Source: Paralithodes platypus (taxonomy: Eukaryota; Arthropoda; Malacostraca; Decapoda; Lithodidae). From it: a stretch of DNA of 64,000 nt. The DNA is taken from the NCBI GenBank assembly GCA_032716605.1, contig CM064509.1, positions 44,681,120 through 44,745,119 of the forward strand, given 5' to 3'. Under the pieces are notes generated by a model, which ran no database searches, was not told the origin of the DNA, and saw only the letters and a list, made by a program, of their open reading frames with translations. This document shows positions 41,883-53,458 of the stretch, piece after piece (the first letter of the stretch is position 1; each line of letters opens with the position of its first letter). Made by a program: the position numbers and the translations under genes.

Positions 41883-42620
41883 CATTCCAGCCCATTTTTC
41901 CCAAGAACTCGGACCTCCTCTTCCCAGCTCCCCCTACTGCAGCCCCTGGCAAGAAATAGGCACAAGACGAGGTGATCAAGAATGATGTGTTGAGACTACC
42001 AAAGAACTGAATGGCAGACTACCCTTGAGCCTCCTGCCGCCACTGCTGCAGCTACCTCTCATCACAAATTACCCGGAGATGCTGGAGCTGCAAAAGCTGA
42101 TCCAAGGGCATGCCCTACGGGCCCTGGACCAATATTTCAACGAACTAGCTATATCGAGTCCTGAGAGAGGAATTGAGGTGAGAGACATAGACGCCCTTCC
42201 TAGCCACCCCCTTCGACGCCCCTAGCAGAAAGAGGAACGGAGGAAGGCGCAGCCAACGACGAGGTGATAAGCAGACGAGACACCCTGGCCCTCAATGACC
42301 AATCCCATCACCCCTTTTTCAAGTTGCAATAGGCGACTATAGGACTGCTAGATGGTCTATGGAATACTTATAGCATTACTCATAAATTTGCCAAGACCTC
42401 GAGGATGCACTGAGGACCTTTTGATCAATTGCCTGACAACATGCTCATATATCTTCGATATTTGTTCCTAGAGTAATTATCAACTGATTATTTAAATGAC
42501 TCAAAGAAGGCTTTCATAGTTCAGCTTTAGCAGGTTCCTCGATCACAGTAGACGTGACGAAATTGATGAGTTAAACGTTAGGGACCATTAGCTTAGCAAA
42601 TGAGCTAGCTTTGCCAAGTG
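41883..42620 (+). other. Unassigned sequence with a short ORF
   Basis: 42025-42225 has an open frame (LLQLPLITNYPEMLELQKLI, then QYFNELAISSPERG) without recognisable domain, possibly a retroelement gag fragment. Nothing else is seen. Confidence 0.2.
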
Positions 42621-42625
42621 ATTAA

Positions 42626-43105
42626 CCCTTAATTAGCGGCGAGCAACATAAGTCGAGTTAAATAAAGCTGGACTATGTGGCGGCGCTCGACATAGGTCGA
42701 GTGGCAATTTCAGCACGTAATGTTGCTGAGAGAGAGAGACAAGTGGTGGCAGGAGAGTAGCGAGCGTATGACTGCTCCAGACCACCGCGGCGAACATACT
42801 GACACGAATCCCAGCTCCCTCCTCCCTCTCTCACTCGCTATATAAGGAATTGTATCGGGAAAGTGGCTAATTACATGCTTTTTGCACTCGCGTTGCACTG
42901 TTATTGCAAGAAAACTAGCCATCATAAAAAGATCGTTATGGTGTCATTCGAAAGCTCTGTTTATGCCCTTTCAGGGATAGATACTTGTTTTACGTTCTGG
43001 GTCTTATTTAGGCATGAAAATGATCACGTAAACAGCCCTATTTTGGCTAAAAACACCCCGCTGGGCGGTACATATAAATAAACCGCATAGGCCGCTCTTA
43101 AGGTG
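42626..43105 (+). mobile_element. TTAA-MITE family 1, copy 4
   Basis: 480 bp between TTAA at 42622-42625 and 43106-43109, the closest relative of copy 2. Ends CCCTTAATTAGCGGC and GCCGCTCTTAAGGTG. Subterminal units ACATAAGTCGAGT and ACATAGGTCGAGT. No coding capacity. Confidence 0.94.
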
Positions 43106-43504
43106 TTAAAGAGAAGTTAAAGGTAGCATCTGTCACGCCCTAAGTGGACGGATAACAGGAACTGTCAATCACGAAATCAAGAGCTTAGATTTGTACATAT
43201 TCTTTTTAGTTAGTTGCTCCTTTCTTGCAAGGCATATAAAGGCTCCCGAAAAAGAATTGCACAACTAGTTCTTTGGAACACATATTAAGTAACTGTTCTC
43301 ATACGTAGGCCGAGAGGAAAACGAAACAGTCCATTATGAGATTGATATCAGATGTAATTGTAATTGCCATTAACCTTTATTGTAAGCACACTACCACTGA
43401 TTAGACAACTGCTCTCAACAAGATATTAACGCTCCTATGATGCAATTGAGAGATTAAGTACTCAAACTAAGGTTAACCCATAAACAGCTACCGTCCTCAA
43501 TAGA

Positions 43505-44035
43505 TCCAGAGCATAAACAAAAACTTTAAACACCCCAGTGGCACTCAAAACAAAGAAATTTGTGATTAGGTGAGATAATTCCCCTCCATTACTTTCTACC
43601 ACTCCTACATATGTGTCCCCATCCCCCCTTTCCCCTCCTTTTATCAGTTTTTTTCCTCTTATTTCCCATTTTATGGGGTAATTTTCAGCGTGAATTTCAC
43701 TTACGCAGTGTTGTTAACACGGGCGAGGCAGCTAGAGATCATTGCAACACAGTGCCGCTCTGGAGCTCGGAGTAGAAGGATATTCTCCTCCCCGGCTCTC
43801 GCCTCATGATACGTCAGGGCGGCAATAATACGTCTTTTTCATCCCCCAAATGCTATTCCCACTTCTTGTATTGCTCTTAAATGTTAATATATTCATATTA
43901 AAAGCAAAATAGGTGCATATGGATAAGTAATAATCATATACTGTATATCGTAAATATGATGATTTTCGTCAGAATAAAACCAAATACCTTCGCTTGGCGT
44001 TAGGGTTTGAACTACCATAGCTTCGCGCTTTACGA
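43505..44035 (+). repeat. Dispersed repeat D, copy 1
   Basis: Homologous to 52745-53305. Landmarks: CCCCAGTGGCACTCAAAACA, GATAATTCCCCTCCATTACT, TCTTTTTCATCCCCCAAATG, CTATTCCCACTT, GATTTTCGTC and ACCATAGCTTCGC. The middle differs by a block of CT/G-rich sequence. No ORF. Probably a non-autonomous mobile element, but its ends are not clear enough to classify. 43110-43500 shows nothing recognisable. Confidence 0.7.
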
Positions 44036-44599
44036 GTTAAAGACTTTATTAATTACAAGGCTAAATACTTGTTCCTAAATATGAAGACTTGCCAATGCCC
44101 TAACGATTACATGTACAGTATATATATGTTTAATTATTCACAAATTAAGCTCATTGCATCGTTGTAACCTAGGTTGATATATTGCCTGCTGCCACGAACA
44201 CAGGTAGTATATAAACTATATCTGATACCATATTGTAAATTTCTGCTATTTATTCTGTGTTTTACTTGTTTTATTTTTCATAATCTTATGTAAATAAAAC
44301 CATTACATATCTATGTTATCAGTTGTTTGTGTTATCCAGTTGAGCATGCAGTAGTGTTATAGTTGCTAAAAGAACGACAACAACAAGTGTTTGATGTTAA
44401 ATCTGCCTTACGTAAACAAATATCGAAGTTTATTTATGTTATCAGTTTGAAGAATGGACTGGACAGTTTAATGCTATAAATTTTTGATTAAAAAACAAAT
44501 AGGAATTTGATGCAATAGGTTTTTGAAGAAACAAAAGAATGTTGATGTTATAGGTGCTTCTAGAAAAGAATATAAATAATCCCTCTCTCCCTTTCCCTA

Positions 44600-44632
44600 T
44601 ATGTGTGTGTGGTGGTAGTGGTGTGTGAGTGA

Positions 44633-44665
<33 letters not shown>
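44600..44665 (+). repeat. (GT)n microsatellite and nearby TTAGG run
   Basis: 44600-44665 is GTGTGTG with TGAG interruptions. Separately, GGTTAGGTTAGGTTAG at 44819-44834 contains about three TTAGG units, the arthropod telomere repeat, together with CCTAA units at 39350-39369. 44040-45140 otherwise shows no gene. Confidence 0.8.
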
Positions 44666-44668
<3 letters not shown>

Positions 44669-45149
44669 TAATAAAAATACTAATGTTAATAATAATCATC
44701 AGTTTACAAACACTGGTGGGTTCAAGGGGAAAACTATCATAATATATGAAGGTGTATGTGTTTACACGTTCAAATACCTACACAAATTTGAGTGGTTAGA
44801 TTAGGTTAAGTAGGCTAGGTTAGGTTAGGTTAGTTTAGGTTTGATCCGGAGAGTTTGATATATTATAATTAAAATGGAAAAATTTACTTGTAAAGATGCA
44901 TAATTCAATTTTGTACATATAAACACACGGTGGCTTACACACGAAAACTGTTATCGTCAACTTTATTTCTCAACTTTGTGATAGTAACTTCTGAAATGCA
45001 TTACTATAGCAAGTTTGTGACCAATAACAATTTACATTCAGTATAGATGCAAATACCAATACCAACGAAACTTTAAAATAATGCCAGGAAAAGTTTAGGA
45101 TCAAAAGCTGACAATAAAACCTGTTATATGATTCCCTTTTACATACATA

Positions 45150-46640
45150 CATACAAGTTTAAAGACCGTTTTGTTCACATGTCTTAAATGGCGGCTTTTA
45201 GGCAACTCTATCAAGGGCTGCCTCAGTTGTCAAGTTCTTTGTTTTGAGATCGAACCGGAGTACCTGATTCCACGTTTTCCTAGGTCTACCCCTACGTGCA
45301 GCTCCCCACACGTTCACAGTCCGCCATTTCTTTACCCAGTTATGATTATCCATTCTCTCCACGTGTCCAAACCAACCAAGTCGGTTCATGCACATCACTT
45401 CACCGATGTTCTTAATGCCCAGATGCCTTTTTAATTCCTCACTCAATACCCTGTCCCTGAGGCAACCCCACATACTCTCGTCACCATTTTCTTCTTCTAT
45501 TGATATTCTCCTATTTAACCCGCCACGTCTCCGAGGCATAGGCCATCGCGCTCCTAACACACGAGGTATACACCTTCCCTTTAAGGTGAAGTGGGAGTCC
45601 TCTTATGGTCAGGTGTGGCAACAGCTTTCTATGCTTCCCACAGCCACTTCTGACTCTAGCAATGAGCCAGCTTCAGTAGCACCTCTGGCGGAAACCTTAT
45701 CGCCCAAGTATTAAAAAACTTTAAAACAAGTATTAAAATCAACACTAACAGACAACTCATTTAACGCAAATTCTTCCTTGCACTCTGCACATTCAAAGTC
45801 TATGATTCATGCCAAAGGTCCTCTTGCCCCGCTCATGCGTACCCAGTCACTACTGATGCAACTTTGAATTGAGTTACTTCCCACTACCTTCCCACATACT
45901 GCGCATGGATAGTCATCGCTTCTTTCCATAGTTTCCATGCCCTACTCCACTGATCATGACCTTTGCTTTATCTACATTAACTCTTAGTGCCTTGTTTGCC
46001 ATAACCTCCCTCCATCTATTGAACTTTACCTCTGCTTCCTGCGCACTATCTGCGATAAGAACTATCTGCACTATCTGTATATAACAACTCCCATGGGAGT
46101 CCTGTTCTAAAGTTCCTTGACAGAGCCTCCAGTATCAAAACAATCAGTAATGGGCTCAGCACTGAACCTTGGTGAACTCCAATTTTCACTGGGAACTCTT
46201 CGGTCAGACCCTCATTCACTCTAACTGCTGCCTGTGACCCCTCATACATTTTCATTATCCCACGCACCAACCACTCTTCTACTCCGAGTTTTCTCATAGC
46301 CTATACTGCATTACTTCCCTTGGCACCTGTTCAAAGGCCTTCTCCAGGTCTACAAAAACTAGGTATAATTCCCTGTTTTTCTCTAAGAATCTCTATTACA
46401 GTTACCTAAGAATAAAGAGAGCATCAGTTGTGCCACATCCCGTCATAAATCAAACCTGCCTGTCGCTGATGGCAACACTTTTCCTGATAATGCATTCAAA
46501 ACCCCTTTTGCTCACTTTAATGACTTAGTAGAGCATTTTCAAACCCCTATAATTTCCCCTGTCTAAGGAATCACCCTTACCTTTGCATATAATTACTATC
46601 ACACTTTTCTGCCGGTATAGTCACTTGGGCCGTACCAGTC
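45150..46640 (-). pseudogene. LINE-F, RTE-like LINE reverse transcriptase remnant
   Basis: Minus strand, several frames. Near 46520-46400: decayed QAGLIYDG and GMWHN around the RT start. 46385-46310: FVDLEKAFEQVPREV (motif A). 46297-46046: MRKLGVEEWLVRGIMKMYEG, VHQGSVLSPLL (motif B) and PWELLYTDS, where the YADD box is damaged. 45560-45198: LGIKNIGEVMCMNRLGWFGH, VERMDNHNWVKKWR and RRGRPRKTWNQVLRFDLKT, the conserved C-terminus. A (TATG)n tail at 45142-45157 marks the 3' end. The LSPLL, LYADD and WFGHVERM set is common in RTE/BovB-like LINEs. The YADD box is broken, so it is inactive. Confidence 0.75.
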
Positions 46641-46937
46641 TGAACACGCCCCACTTGAATTTACAATATTATTCCACGGCCAGTTGTTATTTTGCCCACT
46701 GCTGGCAACATATATGATGATGAAATTAAATCATGGTGGGTGAGGGGGGCAAATCCCCCCTCAACCCACTATTGTATCCCACGGCCAGCTGTTGGAGCAG
46801 CCTGAGCATCACACGGCCCAATTGGGTTGCGGCCCAAGTGTCAGTGGTACTTTTCTGCCATGCACCAGGAACGTTTTTCTCCTATAAAATAGTGTTAACC
46901 CTTTCACGCACGTGTGGACGCGATCGCATCCTACAGG

Positions 46938-47095
46938 CAGTGATGGGCACAGATTCCGCTAATCAGCTAACAGCTAATAGCGAACCTAAACTTTTCGTTA
47001 GCTGGTTAGCTTTTAAGCTAACTTTGACAAAATTTAGTGGACCGATTAGCATACACCAAATTTACTGCCGCTAACTGTAAGTCCGCTAATGTGCA
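46938..47095 (+). repeat. GCTAA-rich repeat with a hAT-like start
   Basis: Begins CAGTGATGGGCACAGATTCC, which resembles the terminal sequence of some hAT elements, then GCTAA/TTAGC words repeated about ten times. A similar TTAGC-rich segment with CTTTTCGGTTAGC is at 61358-61510. No 8-bp target duplication could be confirmed. Confidence 0.35.
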
Positions 47096-47344
47096 TTCGC
47101 TGGTAAAAAAGAACAAAAGTTATTGGTCAAAAACATTTACAAACCCTAAAATTACACATATGTATGTGAGTATGTAATTGCAACCTTGCAAACATCAGTA
47201 TTACACTCCCTATATTACATCACATTCACATGTAGACAAGACACGACTCATGAGTCATGTTATGATACGAACGTCACAACGTGTATACGTGCCGAACCTG
47301 AGGTTGACCCAGCACCTGCCCGACCTTCCCCTGACGACCCCTCT

Positions 47345-48635
47345 AAATGCTCTGGACCACGGCCTGTCACTCTTACTATCAACTTTTGCAATATTCGCAG
47401 CCTTTCCTCTAACTTCCACTCTGTCGAACACCATCTCTCCTCCTACAAACCTGATCTTCTTTTCCTCACCGAAACCCAGGTATCTGAGACAACTTCCTGC
47501 AGCCCCTTCTCTGTATCCTCCTACTTTCTCTATCCTAGTTTCAAAGCCAAAGGCAGTTGTTGTGCATACGTGCACAACAAACTCACTTGCTCTCGTGTTA
47601 CCAATTTCGACTCCTCTGAATTCTCAACTTTATGACTCAAACTATCCTGTCATTCTCATACTAAATATTTCTGTGCTGTCTAACTTTCCCCTAACTCTAC
47701 CGACTTTCCCAAATTCTTCGACTATCTAAACTCTAAAGTGGAACACATTCTATCCATCTCTCCCTTCTCTGAAATCTCCATCTTAGGAGATTTCAACGTT
47801 CACCACCGCCAATGGTTCTCCTCTCACACTACGGACAAACCTGGTGAACAAGCCTACGTCTTTTCTATCGTAAATGACCTAGAGCAGCTGGTCCAGCAAC
47901 CCACCCGTATCCTGGATTGCTTTAGAGATCGGCCCAACATTCTTGACTTATTTCTGACTTCTAACCCTTCTTGTTATACTGTCAATCTTTTCTCTCCTTT
48001 GGGCTCCTCCGACCATAATCTTATCTCCATCACTTGTCCTATCTCTTCAGTACGGCCACCCGATCCTCCCAGCCGGCGGCGATTGTGGCACTTTGGCGCT
48101 GCTGACTGGGAGGCTCTCCGGCAGTACTTCTTTGATTTCCCATGGAATGACTTCTGCTTCCGTGGCCGAGGACCCTCAGAGAATGCTGAACGCATTACCG
48201 AAGAATCCTCTCGGGCATGGAAGCGTACATTCCATTTTCTTTCTCTCAGTCTAATGCAAACAAATCTTGGTTTACTCACGCTTGTTCTACTGCTGTCCAC
48301 AACAAGGAGGAAGCATTCAAACGGTACCGACGCTTTAAAACTCATGAATCTCATTCTTCCTATGTTTCGGCCCGGAATCAAGCCAAATCAGTTCTTCGAC
48401 TTGCCAAGCACTCTTTCATCAATAATAAATGCACTGCACTATCCAACTCTAGCTGTACCCAAGCTTAACTATTCTTGCTTCCAAATTTCTTAAGCATTTC
48501 CCTTCTCATAATCTGCTCTCAGATCGCCAGTATGGCTTCCTTAATGGTCGCTTTACTGGTGATCTTCTTTCATATCTTACTAACTCTTGGTCACCCAACT
48601 TTCGGGACTTCGGTGAGACTTTTTCTGTTGCACTA
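47345..48635 (+). pseudogene. LINE-D endonuclease and RT start
   Basis: APE-type endonuclease nicking target DNA. TINFCNIRSLSSNFHSVEHH, then LLFLTETQVS (catalytic Glu) near 47460. A frame change near 47635-47735. [13 protein letters not shown] near 47785 (metal-binding GDFN), [10 protein letters not shown] near 47940 and [13 protein letters not shown] near 48000-48030 (catalytic SDH intact). 48217-48468 is the linker ([20 protein letters not shown]). 48475-48635 starts RT (NLLSDRQYGFLNGRFTGDLL) in another frame. Catalytic residues are kept, but two frameshifts break the ORF. Confidence 0.82.
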
Positions 48636-49836
48636 CAGTGCATTCATTCGACATATATCGACAGGCCCCGCCCACTTCCCCAACCGTTATCATACGGCTG
48701 GCATGACTGTGCGAGGTACGGGTGTCCAACAGGGTTACCAAATCAGCACAAAAATATTATTTAATCTGTTTGCAGAAGTAACTAGAAGAATACAAACTAG
48801 TAAATGCCTACCTAATATTGCTAGAATATTACTCCAATATTGATAACATGTGCTAAAAGATTCGGAGAATAGCCAGCATTCTTATTGCTAGGTGTAAAAT
48901 TTTGCCGCTAGATCAAGTCAATATTTATTTATCATTTTAAATGATTAAATATGGCCTACAAAGCCATCTACCTTTCTACATCAACGAGTGAGAAAGAAAT
49001 GTTAAGACTGGAGCCTGTCTTTAACAGCTCCATTCCCTTGTTCAAGTAAATACTTTTTGATCTAGCGGTAAGGAAGCTACATTGGCAACGCTTCTCTCTC
49101 AAGGTTTCAACTGTCACTGCGCTGCCATTCAAACGTCAGTTCAGTTCCCTCCTGTCTTCTGAAGGGGGAAGATGGCGTCTCCTGCCCATAGCCCTGGCAG
49201 ACCTGCTGGTTCTCCCCGACTTGTCAGTCAAGCCAGGAATATTGTCTTGAATGTATTTATGTATTTTGATAAGGAGAACACTGAGCCAGTTGATGTGGTG
49301 GTGAAGAAAACCTCTGAGGCAACGAAAGTTTCACAGCCATTAATTAATAAGATCAGAACTCAAGGCAGGAAGATTGAAGGAGTCTTTCATTCACCAGTTT
49401 ACCAGCAACGGCTTTCACCCATACTTGGACCATTGACAACTTTGATCACTTCACAATATGAGAGAGAGAGAGAGAGGGAGGGAGGGAGGGAGAGGCATTA
49501 CGGTTACAGTACCGTACCCTATACACCCAAACGCAGTCGCCTAGCTTAATAATGTTCTACCTCTGCTCTGCCCAAGTAGACGAGGTAACAATGGTAATGG
49601 AGTTTACTTATCTGTACAATGGTATATGGTAATATTGTATAGTAAAGAATAACTGCAAATATGCATGTATTAAAGCGCTCTTACATCGTATAATTAATTT
49701 TACTTGGAGCTCTTATCAGCTCCGTGGTAAGGTGACAAGTGACTTGTCCGAGATTGCGGTATGATAAGCTCTACTTCGTCTACGGCGCTGGTGGAAGCGG
49801 GCGGGGCCTGTCGATATATGTCGAATGAATGCACTG
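48636..49836 (+). mobile_element. TA-flanked TIR transposon (Tc1/mariner-type, non-autonomous)
   Basis: 1201 bp, TA at 48634-48635 and 49837-49838. Terminal inverted repeats start CAGTGCATTCATTCGACATA and are identical for about 37 bp, then similar for another 10. TA duplication plus long perfect TIRs indicate a Tc1/mariner-group element. It keeps only the transposase N-terminus (49172-49460); the catalytic domain is missing. The near-perfect TIRs suggest recent activity using an enzyme encoded elsewhere. Confidence 0.92.
49172..49480 (+). pseudogene. Transposase N-terminal HTH remnant inside the TIR transposon
   Basis: Reads SPRLVSQARNIVLNVFMYFD, KTSEATKVSQPLINKIRTQG and KIEGVFHSPV, a helix-turn-helix DNA-binding segment followed by a linker. 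In a neighbouring frame TIDNFDHFTI follows, the position where related transposases have a D-FD---IRR motif leading into the DDE domain. A frameshift near 49425 and a stop end it. A (GA)n run at 49460-49490 follows and no DDE domain is present. The family assignment is from memory of motif layout. Confidence 0.6.
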
Positions 49837-50942
49837 TAGACATATCGAAGGCCTTCGATAGAGTCTGGCACAAATCATTAATTTCCAAACTGCCCTCCTT
49901 CGGTTTCTGTCCATCTATCTGTTCCTTTGTCTCTAACTACCTTTCCGGCCGTTCCATAGCTGCGGTTGTGGACGGCCATCGCTCATTTCCTCATCCTATC
50001 AACTCCGGTGTTCCTCAGGGTTCTGTCCTATCTCCTATTCTCTTTCTAATTTTCATAAATGATCTTCTCAACTGTACATCCAGTCCCATCCATTTATATG
50101 CAGACGACTCTACCTTACACCACTCAATTAGTTTTCCAGAACGCCCCAGCCAGCAGTCCCTCAAAAGCAAACGTAATGAAGCCATAAAACATTTAAATTC
50201 TGATCTAGCTACTATTTCCAATTGGGGTAGAGAAAACCTTGTTGCATTTAATGCTTCCATGACTCAATGTATCCATCTTACTACCTGTCAGGAACCTTCA
50301 GAGGACTAAGTCTTATTCTTCAACAATACAAAAATCAACCCGTCATCTTCTTTCAATGTTCTCAGTGTCTCTTTTTCTTCTGCTCTCACTTGGAAAGACC
50401 ATATTACCAGTCTCTCTAAGGCAGCCTCCCAGAAACTGGGTGTGCTCAACCGCCTCAAGGAGTTCTTTACCCCTGCACAGCTTCTTGCTCTGTACAGGGG
50501 CACAGTGCGTCCTTGTATTGAGTATTGTTCACATTTGTGGGGAGGATGCTCTTACACCGCACACCTAGACAAAGTAGAAAGGAAAGCCTTTCGTATCATT
50601 AACTCCCGTCCACTCACCAACTCTCTGCAATCTCTCTCTCTTCACCGCAATGTTGCATCTCTCTCACTATTCTATCGCTACTACAATAATCAGTGTTCCT
50701 CTGAGCTTTCCCAGTGTATACCACCTCCTCTACGTAGTGTGCGTAGTACCCGCTTCGCAGCACAATCCCACCCCTACTCTGTGCAACTCTCCAACCCAAG
50801 AGTGAAACGCTATTCTCAGACTTTCTTCTATTCAACTGCTGAGCTCTGGAACTCTCTCCCAGAATCAGTCTTTCCCTCTTCCTATGACTTAAATTGCTTC
50901 AAACTCCGTGTGTCCAGGTATTTTAGCCCGAACGTCCCTTGA
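49837..50942 (+). pseudogene. LINE-D RT palm-thumb and C-terminal domain
   Basis: Resumes with DISKAFDRVWHKSLISKLPS (motif A), then [37 protein letters not shown] (motif B), LYADDSTLHHSISF (intact YADD near 50097) and VAFNASMTQCIHL. A stop at 50307 and a frame change near 50310-50440 separate it from LNRLKEFFTPAQLLALYRGT, RPCIEYCSHLWGG and ELWNSLPESVFPS, ending at TGA 50940-50942. The 3' UTR has GGGGAGGCACTCGCTGCAGG. Confidence 0.85.
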
Positions 50943-51104
50943 TTTCTGCCCTGTCACTCATTCAACTCTAGGGGAGGCACTCGCTGCAGGCAGTTATGCC
51001 TTTTGTCTCCCTCATTCACATAGAAGAAAAAAAAGCAGAGCATGTGTAAACGATAGTGTCACTGTGTCACAACACACATTATAATAATTATTATTGAGTC
51101 TTTG

Positions 51105-51880
51105 ACTGACGACTCGTACGTTCATAACTCGAGTTGTGACTCCTGATTGACTTGTACGTTCATAACTCGAGTTGTGACTCCTGATTGACTTGTACGTTCA
51201 TAACTCGAGTTGTGACTCCTGATTGACTTGTACGTTCATAACTCGAGTTGTGACTCCTGATTGACTTGTACGTTCATAACTCGAGTTGTGACTCCTGATT
51301 GACTTGTACGTTCATAACTCGAGTTGTGACTCCTGATTGACTTGTACGTTCATAACTCGAGTTGTGACTCCTGATTGACTCGTACGTTCATAACTCGAGT
51401 TGTGACTCCTGATTGACTCGTACGTTCATAACTCGAGTTGTGACTCCTGATTGACTTGTACGTTCATAACTCGAGTTGTGACTCCTGATTGACTTGTACG
51501 TTCATAACTCGAGTTGTGACTCCTGATTGACTCATACGTTCATAACTCGAGTTGTGACTCCTGATTGACTCGTACGTTCATAACTCGAGTTGTGACTCCT
51601 GATTGACTGGTACGTTCATAACTCGAGTTGTGACTCCTGATTGACTCGTACGTTCATAACTCGAGTTGTGACTCCTGATTGACTTGTACGTTCATAACTC
51701 GAGTTGTGACTCCTGATTGACTCGTACGTTCATAACTCGAGTTGTGACTCCTGATTGACTTGTACGTTCATAACTCGAGTTGTGACTCCTGATTGACTCG
51801 TACGTTCATAACTCGAGTTGTGATTCCTGATTGACTCGTACGTTCATAACTCGAGTTGTGACTCCTGATTGACTTGTACG
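51105..51880 (+). repeat. 38-bp satellite array, about 20 units
   Basis: Head-to-tail 38-bp units around TACGTTCATAACTCGAGTTG, with the AACTCGAGTT palindrome in each. Units vary mainly at one position (TTGTACG, CTCGTACG, CTCATACG, CTGGTACG) and are otherwise nearly identical. Followed by a poly-T run (51883-51908). There are no spacers, so this is not a CRISPR array. Confidence 0.97.
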
Positions 51881-51909
51881 CCTTTTTTTTTTTTTTTTTT
51901 TTTTTTTTG

Positions 51910-52740
51910 TGTCGTGAGCCTAGCACCAACTTGAGAAATTAGCTACAGAAAAACTACGACATTTACATTTTCAAAATGTTACCATAGATTTCTTAGGCAT
52001 CTATCTTGGTTTATATATGTATTTTTGTAATTGTTATAAACTTATATTTGCGTGTGTTAAGTTTTGCAAGGCGATTGACCGATTGTAGAGTACTACTGAA
52101 AGATGTTTTGAATAGCCTAAACAATCTAAATAACACAGGCCCTTCTTAAATTACATAAAATCTAACTTTAGCCTGCATCAGAGGTAAACGGGCATCATGG
52201 TGCTGAAGGGGTTAAACTTACTGATTTTTTTCTACTGGCTATGCATATCTAAGTTTTCTAACTCAATAAAAAAAAATTAATTCGACAGAAGTGTCGTTAC
52301 ATAGCTCATGAGTCATGACTCATGAGTAATAAGTCATAATCATAAATAATCAATCATAATTACTATATGTTTTATATTATTTACTATCTAGTAATATCTA
52401 ATCGTTTTTATGATATTGCATACTGACACTGTTGTACATAACTCACGAAAGAAACATTATATTATAATTTTAGCTACTCGCTAATATATTGAATTTAAGT
52501 TTGATTAACAATGTCCGTGAATATTGTGATACAGTAGTAATACTGAAGTCTTGTATTAATGTATTTAAATATATTTGATTGTAAGCTAATCTTTATTTAA
52601 TGTGTTCATGCGTAGTCTATGGTTCATGTAATTATTTATGTACAACAGGATGCACATGCACACTCATTAACCTGGGAAAGGCACCGAGACTCTTAAGAGT
52701 TTTGGTGGTGGAAGTCGACAGGACTCTTAAAATCCAAGGC
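51910..52740 (+). other. AT-rich non-coding sequence
   Basis: No ORF or RNA recognised. Near the right end GACTCTTAAGAGTTTT and GACTCTTAAAATCC (52690-52730) resemble the subterminal ACTCTTAAGAGT units at the piggyBac end (24438-24490), possibly a piggyBac-related remnant. Confidence 0.35.
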
Positions 52741-52744
52741 CTAA

Positions 52745-53305
52745 AAAAAAACTTTTAAAAGACCCCAGTGGCACTCAAAACAAAGGAATATGTGAGTAGG
52801 TGAAATAATTCCCCTTCATACCTCCTATCTCTCCTCCACATCTGTCCAACCCCCTCCCCACCCCTTTCCCCCACCCCCCTTCAATTATCACCTATTTTTC
52901 CTCTTATTCTTTTGTTTATCGGTTTATTTTCTGCACTAATATCCCCCACCCGGTTTCAGGGGTGAAGGGGAGGCATATAGATATCGTAGCAAGAGAGAGA
53001 CTTCACTTACAAGGTGTCAGTGTCAATTGTTAATGAGAGGAGGAGGGTGTGCGCCGCGCCGGTTCTCCTCTCATGAATGAACCGGTCGGTAATACTTTGT
53101 CTTTTTCACCCCCCAAATACTATTCCCACTTGTTTTATTGTTGTTACATATTAATATCTTCATATTAAACGTAAAATAGGCACATATGAATAAGTAATAA
53201 CGATATTTATCGGATAATGACGATTTTCGTCGGGAATGAGCCTCAATACGTTCGCCTGGCGGGCACTTTCAAATACCATAGCTTCGCTGTTTAAAGGTTA
53301 ATCAT
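52745..53305 (+). repeat. Dispersed repeat D, copy 2
   Basis: Counterpart of 43505-44035, ending GCTTCGCTGTTTAAAGGTTAA. It contains an AGGAGGAGGG and GGTTCTCCTCTCATGAATGA middle where copy 1 has CTCCTCCCCGGCTCTCGCCT. No coding capacity. 53305-53454 is unassigned. Confidence 0.7.
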
Positions 53306-53458
53306 CTGATCTTGGCATTCTATGATTCTTCTAGCCTATGTTATGGAAAGCTGTGTCTAAGCAGTAAGCTACAACTACAACCTGCAGCATATATTGTAGT
53401 TTTAGATTTCTAGGTCTGTGTTTAAGGGTTTTAGAGGGAAAAAATCAAACCAATGCTA

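Larger units (their letters stand above)
47300..50990 (+). mobile_element. LINE-D, Jockey/CR1-type LINE split by a TIR transposon
   Basis: Endonuclease, RT and C-terminal domain on the + strand with a 3' UTR ending in an A-rich run (51025-51035). The 1.2-kb transposon at 48636-49836 interrupts the RT just before motif A. The RT frame reads on from Val-Ala-Leu to Asp-Ile-Ser across it when one TA is removed. Moderate decay: a few frameshifts and stops. The 5' end is not clear; similarity starts near 47300. Confidence 0.85.

Noticed and set aside
51105..51880. CRISPR-like array of short repeats
   Set aside because: Units are directly adjacent with no variable spacers, and the genome is eukaryotic. 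It is a satellite.
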